This document shows, in pieces, positions 1 to 10,118 of a stretch of DNA of 64,000 nt (within the stretch, counting starts at the first letter, position 1; each line of letters opens with the position of its first letter). Source of the DNA: Thiobacillus sp. SCUT-2 (GTDB lineage Bacteria > Pseudomonadota > Gammaproteobacteria > Burkholderiales > Thiobacillaceae); contig NZ_CP141769.1 of assembly GCF_035621355.1 (NCBI RefSeq), positions 1,116,001 through 1,180,000 on the forward strand, in the 5' to 3' direction. The notes beneath the pieces are model-generated. The model was not told the DNA's origin. It saw nothing but the letters and a program-made list of their open reading frames with translations, and made no database searches. Both the position numbers and the translations under genes were made by a program.

Positions 1-148
1 CGACGCGGGTGACGACACCCTTGTAGATGTTGCCCTTGCGTTGTTCCTTGCTGGCGGACTCGATGTCAAGGTCGACGAGCTTCTGCCCGTCGACGATGGC
101 AACCCGGAGTTCTTCCGCCTGGGTTGCGTTGAAAAGCATGCGCTTCAT
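1..148 (-). CDS. rne: Ribonuclease E, N-terminal fragment (runs off the left edge)
   Basis: The minus strand from 148 reads [21 protein letters not shown] and continues into the start of the S1-like RNA-binding domain ([11 protein letters not shown]) before the window ends. This is the conserved N-terminus of RNase E/G, the endonuclease that scaffolds the RNA degradosome. A GGGAGA ribosome site lies a few bases before the ATG; a second in-frame ATG three codons later is less likely. It is divergent from rluC, the usual arrangement in proteobacteria. Only about 49 codons are visible, so RNase E and RNase G are separated here mainly by the rluC neighbour. Confidence 0.88.
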   Translation of the reverse strand, partial: MKRMLFNATQAEELRVAIVDGQKLVDLDIESASKEQRKGNIYKGVVTRV

Positions 149-542
149 TATTTCTCCCGCGCGCGTGCATACGGGACAGGCCAGACTGCCGCCTTGTGTC
201 AGCGGCTCATGCGATCACGGGTTGAGTCGGGTGAATGGGCATGGATCAAGTGTCCTGTTCCTGGAGAGCTTCGCCGGCCAGGCCGGGGCGCTCTTTCCGG
301 TTCCCGCCGCGGGCCGGGCCCGGGCGTGAACGTGCATCTTCGTATGCTGTTTGTCGCGTCGTTGATAACATCGCTGCTTTGCCGACTGGCGGGGCGGGTG
401 GTTCGACTGTCCGCTCCGGCCCGATGAGGGGCAGAGCGGCAGGAATCCAGACGGGCCGGGCAGGCGGCGGCCGGTGAGCGTTTTAACCGGCATGGTATCC
501 AATCGATCAGGCGCTTTGCCACCTGATCCGGCAGTAGTGTAT
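149..542. other. Intergenic region between rne and rluC, no gene seen
   Basis: About 390 bases separate the divergent rne and rluC starts. Reading frames here overlap each other on both strands and look like high-GC chance frames. The region must hold both promoters and a long 5' leader for rne; in E. coli the rne leader mediates autoregulation. I see no promoter strong enough to mark. Confidence 0.5.
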
Positions 543-1508
543 ATGAAAATGAAGGACTTAGAGAAAGATTCGGTCAGGCGGCTGAAGATCGACGACGGCG
601 CGGACAGCCAACGGCTCGACAACTTTCTGATGGCGCGCCTGAAGGGGGTGCCGAAGAGCCGGATCTACAAGCTGGTGCGTGGCGGCGAGGTGCGGGTCAA
701 CGGCGGCCGGGTCGAGGTCAGCTACCGGCTGAAGCTCGGCGACGAGGTGCGCATCCCGCCGGTGCGCATGGCCGCGCCCGCCCAGCCGGCGGCGCCGAAG
801 CTGCCGCCCTCGGTCAACCGCCTGCTGCCGCACGTCCTCTACCGCGACGAGGCGCTGATCGCGCTCGACAAGCCGTCCGGGATGGCCGTCCACGGCGGCA
901 GCGGCGTCTCGCGCGGGGTGATCGAGCAGCTGCGGCTGGAACTGCCCGAATGCCGCTACCTGGAGCTGGTGCACCGGCTCGACCGCGAGACCTCGGGGGT
1001 GCTGCTGGTCGCGCTCAAGCGGCGCGCGCTCACCGGCCTGCACGCGGCGATGCGCGAGGGCAGGATCGAGAAGCGCTACCTGACCCTGGTGGCGGGGCGC
1101 TGGCCGAACCCGGTCCAGCACGTCAAGCTGCCGCTGCACAAGCGCGTCACGGACGAGGGCGAGAAGCGCGTCACGGTGCGCGACGAGGGGCAGGCCGCCC
1201 ACACGATCTTCCGCCGCCTGCAGCAGTTCGCCGACTTCAGCCTGCTGGAAGCGGAACTGAAGACCGGCCGCACCCATCAGATACGCGTGCATACCTCGCA
1301 TCTGGGCTTCCCCATCGCCGGGGACGACAAGTACGGCGATTTCGAACTCAACCGGCGGCTGATGAAGCAGGGCCTGAAGCGCATGTTCCTGCATGCCGCG
1401 AAACTCGTCTTCGACCACCCGATCACCGGCGAACGCCTGACGATCGAGGCGCCGCTTCCGGCCGACCTGGCCGCTTTTCTGGAAACATTGAATGCCCAAG
1501 CAATATGA
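543..1508 (+). CDS. rluC: 23S rRNA pseudouridine synthase RluC
   Basis: Converts uridines of 23S rRNA (955, 2504 and 2580 in E. coli) to pseudouridine. An N-terminal S4 RNA-binding domain (about residues 20-75, with KSRIYKLVRGGEVRVNG) is followed by the RluA-type catalytic domain; the motif HRLDRETSG places the catalytic Asp near residue 147, and RTHQIRVH is also present. The 321-aa length is normal. The frame is open back to 474, but the S4 domain and family length favour ATG 543 or 549. No strong ribosome site is visible. The 3' end overlaps the HAD gene by 17 bases, implying co-translation. Confidence 0.93.
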   Translation: MKMKDLEKDSVRRLKIDDGADSQRLDNFLMARLKGVPKSRIYKLVRGGEVRVNGGRVEVSYRLKLGDEVRIPPVRMAAPAQPAAPKLPPSVNRLLPHVLYRDEALIALDKPSGMAVHGGSGVSRGVIEQLRLELPECRYLELVHRLDRETSGVLLVALKRRALTGLHAAMREGRIEKRYLTLVAGRWPNPVQHVKLPLHKRVTDEGEKRVTVRDEGQAAHTIFRRLQQFADFSLLEAELKTGRTHQIRVHTSHLGFPIAGDDKYGDFELNRRLMKQGLKRMFLHAAKLVFDHPITGERLTIEAPLPADLAAFLETLNAQAI

Positions 1509-2148
1509 CCTGCTGATCTTCGACTGGGACGGCACCCTGATGGACTCCGCCGGCATCATCGTCGACTCGATCCAGCGCGCCTGCGAGGATATCGGCCTGC
1601 CCGCGCCGGGCGAGCGCGCGTCGCGCCAGATCATCGGCCTCGGCCTCGTGCAGGCGCTGCAGACCCTGCTGCCGGACCTGCCCACCGACGCCTACCCGCG
1701 GCTCGTCGAACGCTACCGCCACCATTACCTCGGGCGCGACGCCGACATTCCGCTGTTCGCCGGCGTCGCGAGCGGCGTTCGCGACCTTCATGCAAGCGGC
1801 TTCACCCTTGCGGTGGCGACGGGCAAGAGCCGCGTCGGCCTCGAGCGTGCGCTCGAAGCGAGCGGCCTCGGCGACTGGTTCGCCGCCACCCGCTGCGCCG
1901 ACCAGACGCATTCCAAGCCGCATCCGGCGATGGTGCTGGAGCTGATCGACGAGCTCGACGCCGATCCGGCGCGTACGCTGGTGATCGGCGACACCAGCCA
2001 CGATCTCCTGATGGCGTCCAACGCGGGCGTCGCGAGCCTGGGCGTCACCTACGGCGCGCACGAGGTCGACGACCTGCAGCCGCACGCGCCGCTGGCGCTG
2101 CTGGACAGCTTCGCGGGGGTGCATGCATGGCTTGCCGCGAACGCCTGA
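1492..2148 (+). CDS. HAD-family phosphatase, phosphoglycolate-phosphatase-like
   Basis: A 218-aa HAD hydrolase. Motif I is FDWDGTLMDS (nucleophile Asp11, general acid Asp13), motif II TGKSR, motif III a Lys in HSKPHP, and motif IV GDTSHD. The cap lies between residues 20 and 85, as in Gph-type enzymes. The substrate cannot be read from sequence; 2-phosphoglycolate or another small phosphoester is plausible. It overlaps rluC upstream and the Rieske gene downstream. A HAD phosphatase next to rluC is common in betaproteobacteria. Confidence 0.85.
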   Translation: MPKQYDLLIFDWDGTLMDSAGIIVDSIQRACEDIGLPAPGERASRQIIGLGLVQALQTLLPDLPTDAYPRLVERYRHHYLGRDADIPLFAGVASGVRDLHASGFTLAVATGKSRVGLERALEASGLGDWFAATRCADQTHSKPHPAMVLELIDELDADPARTLVIGDTSHDLLMASNAGVASLGVTYGAHEVDDLQPHAPLALLDSFAGVHAWLAANA

Positions 2149-2477
2149 TCTGCGCCGCCGGCGAGCTCGTCGAGCAGGGGCGCGGCGTGCGCTTCGAAGT
2201 GGAACGCTTCGGCAAGGCGATCCCTGCCTTCGTCGTGCGCTTCGAGGGACAGCCGCGCGCCTTCCTCAACCAGTGCGGCCACGTCCCGGTCGAGCTCGAC
2301 TGGCAGGAAGGCGCGTTCTTCGATGACTCGCGGCTATACTTGATCTGCGCAACCCATGGCGCGCTGTACCATCCGGCGAGCGGGCAATGCGTCGGCGGAC
2401 GCTGCGCGGGGCGCGGCCTGATCCCCGTTCCGGTCGTCGAGCGCGATGGCCATGTCTATCTGATGGAAGACCAATGA
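2127..2477 (+). CDS. Rieske [2Fe-2S] ferredoxin-like protein
   Basis: A 116-aa protein that is essentially a single Rieske fold. The cluster ligands are visible as CGH (Cys50, His52) and CATH (Cys74, His77). There is no signal peptide or membrane segment, so it is a soluble cytoplasmic electron carrier or a small regulator subunit rather than a bc1 component. It overlaps the HAD gene by 22 bases and its TGA overlaps the sppA ATG (ATGA). The partner is unknown. Confidence 0.85.
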   Translation: MACRERLICAAGELVEQGRGVRFEVERFGKAIPAFVVRFEGQPRAFLNQCGHVPVELDWQEGAFFDDSRLYLICATHGALYHPASGQCVGGRCAGRGLIPVPVVERDGHVYLMEDQ

Positions 2478-3412
2478 GTGAACCCACCCCGAATTGGGAA
2501 CGTGAAGTCCTGGAGAAACTGGCGCTGGCCGCAATCCAGGAGCAGCGCCGCAGCCGCCACTGGAGCATCCTGTTCAAGACGCTGGGCTTCCTCTACCTGT
2601 TCATCCTGCTGTTCCTCGCCGCCGGCTGGTTCCGCTCCGACGGCGTGTCGATCAAGGCGCACACCGCGCTCGTCGACCTGCAGGGCGAGATCGCGTCCGA
2701 CAAGGCCAGCGCCGACTCGATCATCGCCAGCCTGCAGAGCGCCTTCGACGACAAGAAGACCAAGGGAGTCATCCTGCGGATCAACAGCCCCGGCGGCAGT
2801 CCGGTGCAGGCCGGCCAGATCCACGACGAGATCAAGCGCCTGCGCAAGCTGCACCCGGGCATCCCGCTGTATGTCGTGGTGGACGACATCTGCGCCTCCG
2901 GCGGCTATTACGTCGCGTCCGCGGCGGACAGGATCTTCGTCGACAAGGCCAGCATCGTCGGGTCGATCGGCGTGCTGATGGACGGCTTCGGCTTCACCCA
3001 GACCATGCAGAAGCTCGGCGTCGAGCGCCGCCTGCTGACCGCGGGCAAGAACAAGGGCTTCCTCGATCCTTTCTCGCCCCTCGATCCGCAGCAGGAGGCC
3101 TATGCAAAAGAGATGCTCGAGGAGATCCACCAGCAGTTCATCGGCGTGGTGAAGGAGGGCCGCGGCGCGCGCCTGAAGGAGGTGCCCGACATGTTCAGCG
3201 GCCTGGTGTGGAGCGGCGAAAAGAGCATCCAGCTCGGGCTCGCCGACGGATTCGGCACCGTCGAGTCGGTGGCGCGCGATGTCATCAAGGCCGAGGACGT
3301 CGTCGACTTCACCCAGCACGAAGGCCTCGCCGAGCGGCTCGCGGGCCGCCTGGGTGCGTCGATGGCGGCCGCGCTGTCGCCGCTGGAGAAGGCCGGCTTC
3401 AGCCTGCGGTGA
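2474..3412 (+). CDS. sppA: Signal peptide peptidase SppA, 36-kDa type (S49)
   Basis: An inner-membrane serine protease that degrades cleaved signal peptides. One N-terminal transmembrane helix spans about residues 34-52. The S49 domain carries RINSPGGSP and the nucleophile Ser142 in CASGGYY; the dyad lysine is probably in AGKNKG. At 312 aa it is the short single-domain form, not the 67-kDa E. coli form. ATG 2474 is chosen because it overlaps the stop of the Rieske gene; the frame extends further upstream but into that gene. Confidence 0.92.
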   Translation: MSEPTPNWEREVLEKLALAAIQEQRRSRHWSILFKTLGFLYLFILLFLAAGWFRSDGVSIKAHTALVDLQGEIASDKASADSIIASLQSAFDDKKTKGVILRINSPGGSPVQAGQIHDEIKRLRKLHPGIPLYVVVDDICASGGYYVASAADRIFVDKASIVGSIGVLMDGFGFTQTMQKLGVERRLLTAGKNKGFLDPFSPLDPQQEAYAKEMLEEIHQQFIGVVKEGRGARLKEVPDMFSGLVWSGEKSIQLGLADGFGTVESVARDVIKAEDVVDFTQHEGLAERLAGRLGASMAAALSPLEKAGFSLR

Positions 3413-3618
3413 GCGACTACCGGCCGATTCCCTGCGTCCAGCACGAGCGCCTCGAATTCGCCGCGCTGACGAAGCAGTGGCTGGATCTCGAGGTCGACGG
3501 CGTGGCGCAGCGGCTGTTGCCGCTCGATGTGTATACCCGCGACGGGGCCGAATGGCTGCAGGCGCAAACCGAATCGGGTGAAACCGTCACGCTCCGCCTC
3601 GACCGCCTCCGCTTCTGA
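3409..3618 (+). CDS. rof: Rof/YaeO-like Rho-inhibitor protein
   Basis: A 69-aa protein starting at GTG 3409, which overlaps the sppA stop. It opens with SDYRPIPCVQHERLEFAAL and ends with ETVTLRLDRLRF, matching the layout of E. coli Rof (YQPINCDDYDNLE near the start, ETRELRLDKI near the end). Rof binds Rho and blocks its RNA entry, reducing Rho-dependent termination. The identification rests on motif memory across a very short protein. No terminator is visible between it and the convergent methyltransferase. Confidence 0.72.
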   Translation: MSDYRPIPCVQHERLEFAALTKQWLDLEVDGVAQRLLPLDVYTRDGAEWLQAQTESGETVTLRLDRLRF

Positions 3619-3630
3619 ATCTCCCGGCCG

Positions 3631-4353
3631 CTAAGCGGCGATCCCGAACACCACCAATCGGTCCTTGACCGTCGCGCCCTGGCCGCGCCAGGCGCTCGCG
3701 CTGCGGGTGCGGATCAGCTGGCTGGGCAGGCTGAGGTCGGCGCCGACGCTGACGAGCGTGTCCGGCGCCAGCGTGGCGGCGAGGGCGTCGAGCAGGGCCG
3801 CGCTGCGATAGGGCGTTTCGATGAAGAGCTGGGTGGCGCGATCGCGGCGCGCGGCCTTCTCCAGCTCGCGGATCCTCTGGCTGCGTTCGGGTTCCTTCGC
3901 CGGCAGGTAGCCGTGGAACGCGAAGCGCTGGCCGCCGAGCCCCGAGGCCATCAGCGCCAGCAGGATGGCCGACGGGCCGACGAGCGGCACCACCGGAATG
4001 TCCGCGCGGTGTGCCGCCAGCACGAGCGCCGCGCCGGGGTCGGCCACCGCGGGGCAGCCGGCCTCCGACAGCAGCCCGACGTCGTGGCCCGCCTTGAGCG
4101 GGGCCAGCAGCGCGGCGACGTCGTCGGCGGGTGTGTGCTCGTTGAGTTCCTCCAGATGCAGCGACTGCAGCGGGAGCGGGTGGCCCATCGCCTTGAGATG
4201 GGCGCGCGCGGTCTTGGCGCGCTCGACGACGAAATGCTGCAGCCGGCGCGCGACGGCGAGGGTGTCGGGCGGCAGGCAGGCGTCGGGGCTGACCGGCCCG
4301 AGCGGCACCGGGATCAGGTAGAGCGTCGCCACGTCAATCGGTTTGGGCCTCAC
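3631..4353 (-). CDS. SAM-dependent methyltransferase, RsmI-like (tetrapyrrole methylase fold)
   Basis: A 240-aa member of the RsmI/YraL group. It shows the early strand LYLIPVPLGP, the segment LSEAGCPAVADPG and the SAM-site segment VPLVGPSAILLALMASGLGG. RsmI 2'-O-methylates C1402 of 16S rRNA, but this protein is shorter, has a divergent N-terminus (no VATPIGNLxD motif) and may be the RsmI paralog common next to maf in betaproteobacteria. The target RNA or substrate is unknown. It is separated from maf by a short palindromic repeat. Confidence 0.78.
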   Translation of the reverse strand: MRPKPIDVATLYLIPVPLGPVSPDACLPPDTLAVARRLQHFVVERAKTARAHLKAMGHPLPLQSLHLEELNEHTPADDVAALLAPLKAGHDVGLLSEAGCPAVADPGAALVLAAHRADIPVVPLVGPSAILLALMASGLGGQRFAFHGYLPAKEPERSQRIRELEKAARRDRATQLFIETPYRSAALLDALAATLAPDTLVSVGADLSLPSQLIRTRSASAWRGQGATVKDRLVVFGIAA

Positions 4354-4360
4354 GTTTGCT

Positions 4361-4400
4361 CCCTCTCCCGCAAGCGGGAGAGGGTTGGGGAGAGGGGAGG
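4361..4400. repeat. Palindromic CCCTCTCCC...GGGAGAGGG element
   Basis: A perfect 11-base inverted repeat (4361-4371 with 4374-4384, two-base loop) is followed by a partial direct copy TTGGGGAGAGGGG. It sits between maf and the RsmI-like gene, both on the minus strand. This type of CTCTCCC palindrome is a widespread extragenic repeat in proteobacteria. It could form a strong hairpin in the transcript but has no U-run in the minus direction. Confidence 0.7.
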
Positions 4401-4408
4401 CGAAGCCT

Positions 4409-4999
4409 TCACGCCGCCTGCCAGGTGAGGACGTCGACGCCCTCGTGCATCAGCATGTCGGTCAGCGCCATCAGCGGCAGGCCGATCAGCGCCGTGGGGT
4501 CGGTGCTTTCCATGCGCGCCATGAGCGCGATGCCGAGCGATTCGCTCTTGGCCGAGCCGGCGCAGTCGTAGGGCTGTTCCTTCCTGAGGTAGGCCTCGAT
4601 CTGCGCGTCGGTCAGCGGTCGGATGTGCACCGCCGTCGGCACGTCGCGCGTCTGAGCCTGGCCGGTGCGGCTGTTCAGCAGGGTCAGCGCGGTATGGAAC
4701 ACCATCTCGCGGCCCTGCATCTTCTTCAGCTGGGCGAAGGCATTGTCGAAATTGCCGGGCTTGCCGAGCTGCGCGTCGCCGAGCATCAGGACCTGGTCGG
4801 AGCCGATGATGAGCGCGTCGGGGCAGGTGGCGGCGGCCGCCTGCGCCTTCAGGACCGACAGGCGCAGCGCGGTGGCGGAAGGCGATTCGCCGGGCAGCGG
4901 GGTTTCGTCGACGGCGGGGGCGAGCACCTCGAACGGCAGGTGCAGGCGCGCCAGCAGCTCGCGCCGGTAGCGCGAGGTGGAAGCCAGAACCAGTTTCAT
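4409..4999 (-). CDS. yceF: Maf-family nucleotide pyrophosphatase, YceF type
   Basis: A 196-aa Maf protein. It begins MKLVLASTSRYRRELL and contains the VDET segment, IIGSDQV and DCAGSAKSE. The E. coli YceF subgroup hydrolyses 7-methyl-GTP, in contrast to the dTTP/UTP-type YhdE; the QV (not T) after SD and the CAGS motif favour the YceF type. The ATG at 4999 overlaps the stop of the carboxylase subunit (ATGA). In E. coli yceF also neighbours yceD-rpmF-plsX, which start 3.4 kb away here. Confidence 0.88.
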   Translation of the reverse strand: MKLVLASTSRYRRELLARLHLPFEVLAPAVDETPLPGESPSATALRLSVLKAQAAAATCPDALIIGSDQVLMLGDAQLGKPGNFDNAFAQLKKMQGREMVFHTALTLLNSRTGQAQTRDVPTAVHIRPLTDAQIEAYLRKEQPYDCAGSAKSESLGIALMARMESTDPTALIGLPLMALTDMLMHEGVDVLTWQAA

Positions 5000-6843
5000 T
5001 CCGGCTGGATCTCGACCAGCGCCATGTCCGGCGTCACGGCGTCGCCCTTCTTGGCGAAGATGTTGATGACGACGCCGGCGATCGGCGCCTGCACCTCGCT
5101 CTCCATCTTCATCGCCTCGATGACCAGCACGCCGTCGCCCGCCTTGACGCGCTGGCCGACGCTGACCAGCACGTCGACGACGGTGCCGGGCATCGCCGCG
5201 GTCACGTGGCCGGGATGCGTGGGGCGCGGCTTCTGGCCGGCTGCCGCGGGCGCTGCCGCGGCTTTGCGCGGCGCGCTGTCGCCGCCCGCCGTGATCGCGA
5301 CTTCGTTGAGCGGCTCGACCAGCACTTCTTCCGAGACGCCGTCGACCGACACGAAATAGGGACGCTGGGCGGCGTCGGAGCGGCCGCTGCCGGAAAGCTT
5401 GATGTGATACGTCTCGCCGTGCAACGTGATCCTGAATTCGTCGGCGGCGTAGCGCGGGGCGGCCTCCTGCTGCGCCGCGCCCTGCGGCAGCAGCGGCTCG
5501 GGCTTGAGGCTGCCGGCGGCCCGTTCCTGCAGCCAGGTCTTGGCGACGTCGGGGAACATGGCATAGGTCAGGACATCCTCGTCGGAGCGCGCCAGGCTCT
5601 CGATTTCGCCGCGCAGCTTGTCGAGCTCGTCGGACAGGAGGTCGGCGGGGCGGCAGGTGGTCACCTCGAGGTCGCCGACCGCGAGCTTGCGCACTTCCTC
5701 GTTGACGTGGCCCGGCGCCCGGCCGTAGCGGCCCTGCAGGTACAGCTTCACCTCGTTGGTGACCGACTTGTAGCGCGCGCCGGTGAGCACGTTGAGCACG
5801 GCCTGGGTGCCGACGATCTGCGAGGTCGGCGTGACCAGCGGCGGGTAGCCGAGGTCCTCGCGCACGCGGGGAATTTCGTCGAGGACGGCGTCCATCCTGT
5901 CGAGCGCGCCCTGCTCCTTGAGCTGGTTCGCGAGGTTGGAGATCATGCCGCCCGGCACCTGGTTGATCAGCACGCGGGTGTCGGTGCCGGTGAAGGCGGA
6001 CTCGAACTGCCAGTATTTCTTGCGCACCTCCTTGAAGTAGGCGGAGATCTCCTCGATCAGCGGCAGCGACAGGCCGGTGTCGTAGGCGGTGCCGGCCAGC
6101 GCCGCAACGAGGCTCTGCGTCGTCGGATGGCTCGCGCCTTCGGAAAACGCGCCGACGCAGGTGTCGATGATGGTCGCGCCGGCTTCCACCGCCTTCAGGT
6201 GGGTCATGTGCGCGAGCCCCGAGGTGGCGTGGCTGTGCGTGTGGATCGGCAGGTGGGTCGCCTCGCGGATCGCGCATACCAGGTCGTAGGCCGTGTAGGG
6301 GGTCAACAGCCCCGCCATGTCCTTGATCGCGATGGTGTCGCAGCCCATCTCGGTCATGCCCTTCGCGAGCGCGACGAAATGGGGAATGTCGTGCACCGGG
6401 CTCGTCGTGTAGCAGATCGCGCCCTCGGCGTGCTTGCCGGCGGCCTTGACCGCCTCGATCGAGACGCGCAGATTGCGCACGTCGTTCATCGCGTCGAAGA
6501 TGCGGAACACGTCGACGCCGTTGTCGGCCGATTTCCGCACGAAGGCACGCACGACGTCGTCCGAGTAGTTGCGATAGCCGAGCAGGTTCTGGCCGCGCAG
6601 CAGCATCTGGATGCGGGTGTTGGGCAGCGCGCGGCGCAGCTTGCGCAGACGCTCCCACGGGTCCTCGCGCAGGAAGCGCACGCAGGCATCGAAGGTGGCG
6701 CCGCCCCAGGCCTCGAGCGACCAGAAGCCGACCTGGTCGAGCTTGCCGCAGATCGGCAGCATGTCTTCGGTGCGCATGCGGGTGGCGATGAGCGACTGGT
6801 GGCCGTCGCGCAGGACGAGGTCGGTGACGAATACTTGGGTCAT
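4996..6843 (-). CDS. Pyruvate carboxylase subunit B / oxaloacetate decarboxylase alpha-like
   Basis: A 615-aa biotin carrier and carboxyltransferase. The N-terminal HMGL-like TIM barrel begins LVLRDGHQSLIATRM and contains TSPVHDIPHF and HTHSHATSGLA. A linker rich in Ala/Pro leads to a biotinyl domain with AMKM (biotin-Lys near residue 579). No membrane beta or gamma subunits of an oxaloacetate decarboxylase pump are nearby, while a biotin carboxylase gene lies 15 bases upstream; the pair therefore most likely forms two-subunit pyruvate carboxylase, supplying oxaloacetate. Confidence 0.88.
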   Translation of the reverse strand: MTQVFVTDLVLRDGHQSLIATRMRTEDMLPICGKLDQVGFWSLEAWGGATFDACVRFLREDPWERLRKLRRALPNTRIQMLLRGQNLLGYRNYSDDVVRAFVRKSADNGVDVFRIFDAMNDVRNLRVSIEAVKAAGKHAEGAICYTTSPVHDIPHFVALAKGMTEMGCDTIAIKDMAGLLTPYTAYDLVCAIREATHLPIHTHSHATSGLAHMTHLKAVEAGATIIDTCVGAFSEGASHPTTQSLVAALAGTAYDTGLSLPLIEEISAYFKEVRKKYWQFESAFTGTDTRVLINQVPGGMISNLANQLKEQGALDRMDAVLDEIPRVREDLGYPPLVTPTSQIVGTQAVLNVLTGARYKSVTNEVKLYLQGRYGRAPGHVNEEVRKLAVGDLEVTTCRPADLLSDELDKLRGEIESLARSDEDVLTYAMFPDVAKTWLQERAAGSLKPEPLLPQGAAQQEAAPRYAADEFRITLHGETYHIKLSGSGRSDAAQRPYFVSVDGVSEEVLVEPLNEVAITAGGDSAPRKAAAAPAAAGQKPRPTHPGHVTAAMPGTVVDVLVSVGQRVKAGDGVLVIEAMKMESEVQAPIAGVVINIFAKKGDAVTPDMALVEIQPE

Positions 6844-6858
6844 GTTGGCTGGCCTTGT

Positions 6859-8277
<1,419 letters not shown>

Positions 8278-8290
8278 GGTCACCGCTTCT

Positions 8291-8319
8291 TTGACAAAAG
8301 TAACGCGAAATCATATCAT
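8291..8319 (+). promoter_or_regulatory. Sigma70 promoter for the yceD-rpmF-plsX-fab operon
   Basis: A perfect -35 TTGACA (8291-8296), a 17-base spacer and -10 TATCAT (8314-8319) point into the yceD-rpmF-plsX series. It lies in the short divergent gap to the pyruvate carboxylase operon, so the two operons may interfere or be co-regulated. The opposite strand has a TATGAT but no good -35. Confidence 0.8.
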
Positions 8320-8396
8320 TGCGGGCTAATGTTTAACCGGGTGCGTCATGTCGAGCCTGTGCATGCGGTCCCAGCGTGTTGTTAGTCGGGGGCGCC

Positions 8397-8840
8397 GTGC
8401 TCCAGCCTGTTGAAGTCGATCCACGGCGTTTCTGCAGGGATTCGCAGTCGTGGGAAGTCCGGTCCGACGTGTCCGAGTTCCCGCGGCTCGCCCACGAATT
8501 TACGCAAGGCGCGCTGTTCTGTCGAGTCTCCGGGCGGACGGATCAGCGGGGCGGCATCGCGCTGCAGTTGATGGTACAAGGCGAGGTCGAGCTGACCTGC
8601 CAGCGTTGTCTGGGCCCGTTGCGGCATGCGGTGGAAATCGGGCGCACGGTGCATCTGGCGCGCAACGAGACCGAACTGGAGCGGCTCGATGCGTTGCCCG
8701 ACGGCGATGCGATCCTGGTCGGCGAGAAGATCGACCTCGTCGACCTGGTTGAAGATGAAGTGCTGTTGAGCCTGCCGCTGGCGGCCATGCACGCAGAAGG
8801 TGAATGCCCCGCTGGCGGGGCCCCAATTTTTAAGGAGTAA
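8397..8840 (+). CDS. yceD: YceD/DUF177 family protein
   Basis: A member of the 23S rRNA accumulation protein family YceD, almost always upstream of rpmF. The diagnostic segment is ELTCQRCLGPL and the acidic VDLVEDEVLLSLPL; later Cys in GECP. GTG 8397 is chosen because a GGGGG stretch precedes it and it fits family length (147 aa); the frame is open to GTG 8376, which has no ribosome site. The exact start is uncertain. The gene ends 3 bases before rpmF. Confidence 0.82.
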   Translation: MLQPVEVDPRRFCRDSQSWEVRSDVSEFPRLAHEFTQGALFCRVSGRTDQRGGIALQLMVQGEVELTCQRCLGPLRHAVEIGRTVHLARNETELERLDALPDGDAILVGEKIDLVDLVEDEVLLSLPLAAMHAEGECPAGGAPIFKE

Positions 8841-8843
8841 GAA

Positions 8844-9023
8844 ATGGCAGTCCAGCAGAACAAGAAGTCCCCGTCCAAGCGCGGCATGCATCGCTCGCAC
8901 GATTTCCTGACCAACCCGCCGCTGGCCGTCGAGCCGACCACCGGCGAGACGCACCTGCGCCACCACATCAGCCCCAGCGGCTTCTATCGCGGCCGCAAGG
9001 TCGTCAAGGCCAAGGGCGAATAA
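8844..9023 (+). CDS. rpmF: 50S ribosomal protein L32
   Basis: A 59-aa protein starting [20 protein letters not shown], the hallmark of bacterial L32. A strong AAGGAG ribosome site lies 7 bases before the ATG. It sits between yceD and plsX as in most proteobacteria, linking ribosome and membrane-lipid synthesis. The zinc-binding cysteines found in some L32 proteins are absent. Confidence 0.97.
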   Translation: MAVQQNKKSPSKRGMHRSHDFLTNPPLAVEPTTGETHLRHHISPSGFYRGRKVVKAKGE

Positions 9024-9098
9024 TCTGCTTGCGCGCCGGGACGCAGCGGCGATCGCCGCTGCCCGGCGCGACCGATCCAGCCAACGATTTTCGGCTGC

Positions 9099-10118
9099 AT
9101 GAGAAACATCACAGTCGCCATTGATGTCATGGGGGGCGATCACGGTCCCCATGTCACGGTTCCGGCGGCGGTCCGCTGTCTTGCGCGCAATCCCGACCTC
9201 AACGTGATTCTGGTCGGGGCGCAGGACGTCATCGAAGCCGAGCTCAAGGCGCGCCATACCAAGGTCGGGCCGCGCCTGATCGTCCGTCACGCCAGCCAGG
9301 TGGTGGCGATGGACGAGCCACCGGCGCTCGCGCTGCGCAACAAGAAGGATTCGTCGATGCGGGTCGCGATCGACCTCGTCAAGTCCGGCGAGGCCGACGC
9401 CTGCGTGTCGGCGGGCAACACCGGCGCGCTGATGGCGACCGCCCGCTTCGTCCTGAAGACGCTGCCCGGCATCGACCGGCCCGCGATCGCGGCGGTGATG
9501 CCGACGATCAGCGGCCACGCGCTGGTGCTCGACATGGGTGCCAACGTCGACTGCAGCGCGGAGCACCTGCTGCAGTTCGGCATCATGGGCGCGATGCTGG
9601 TGTCGGCGGTGGAGCACAAGCCGAACCCCAGCGTCGGCCTGCTCAACATCGGCGAGGAAGACATCAAGGGCAACGAGATGGTGAAGAAGGCGGCCGAATT
9701 GCTGCGCGACAGCCATCTGAATTTCTACGGCAACGTCGAAGGCAACGACATCTTCAAGGGCACGACCGACGTGGTGGTCTGCGACGGCTTCGTCGGCAAC
9801 GTCACGCTGAAGGCGTCCGAAGGCCTGGCCAAGATGATTTCCACGACCCTGCGCGCCGAGTTCAAGCGCAACTGGCTGACCCGCATCGCCGGCCTCGTCG
9901 CGCTGCCGGTGCTGAATGCCTTCAAGCGCCGGATGGATCCGCGCCGCTACAACGGCGCCACGCTGCTGGGCCTGAAGGGCGTGGTCGTGAAGAGCCACGG
10001 CTCGGCCGACCGCTTCGCCTTCGAGCATGCCATCGACACGGCCAGCGACGAAGTCCGCAACAACGTGCTGAAACGCATCACCGATCAGATCCAACTCCTG
10101 CAACGGGTGGCCGCTTGA
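9099..10118 (+). CDS. plsX: Phosphate acyltransferase PlsX
   Basis: Makes acyl-phosphate from acyl-ACP for phospholipid synthesis. The 339-aa protein opens [14 protein letters not shown] and carries [12 protein letters not shown] and [11 protein letters not shown], all typical. The TGA overlaps the fabH TTG start. The 75-base gap from rpmF holds no obvious terminator. Confidence 0.96.
   Translation: MRNITVAIDVMGGDHGPHVTVPAAVRCLARNPDLNVILVGAQDVIEAELKARHTKVGPRLIVRHASQVVAMDEPPALALRNKKDSSMRVAIDLVKSGEADACVSAGNTGALMATARFVLKTLPGIDRPAIAAVMPTISGHALVLDMGANVDCSAEHLLQFGIMGAMLVSAVEHKPNPSVGLLNIGEEDIKGNEMVKKAAELLRDSHLNFYGNVEGNDIFKGTTDVVVCDGFVGNVTLKASEGLAKMISTTLRAEFKRNWLTRIAGLVALPVLNAFKRRMDPRRYNGATLLGLKGVVVKSHGSADRFAFEHAIDTASDEVRNNVLKRITDQIQLLQRVAA

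Noticed and set aside
5000-6843. Membrane oxaloacetate decarboxylase sodium pump
   Set aside because: No beta or gamma membrane subunit gene is near; a biotin carboxylase gene is adjacent instead.
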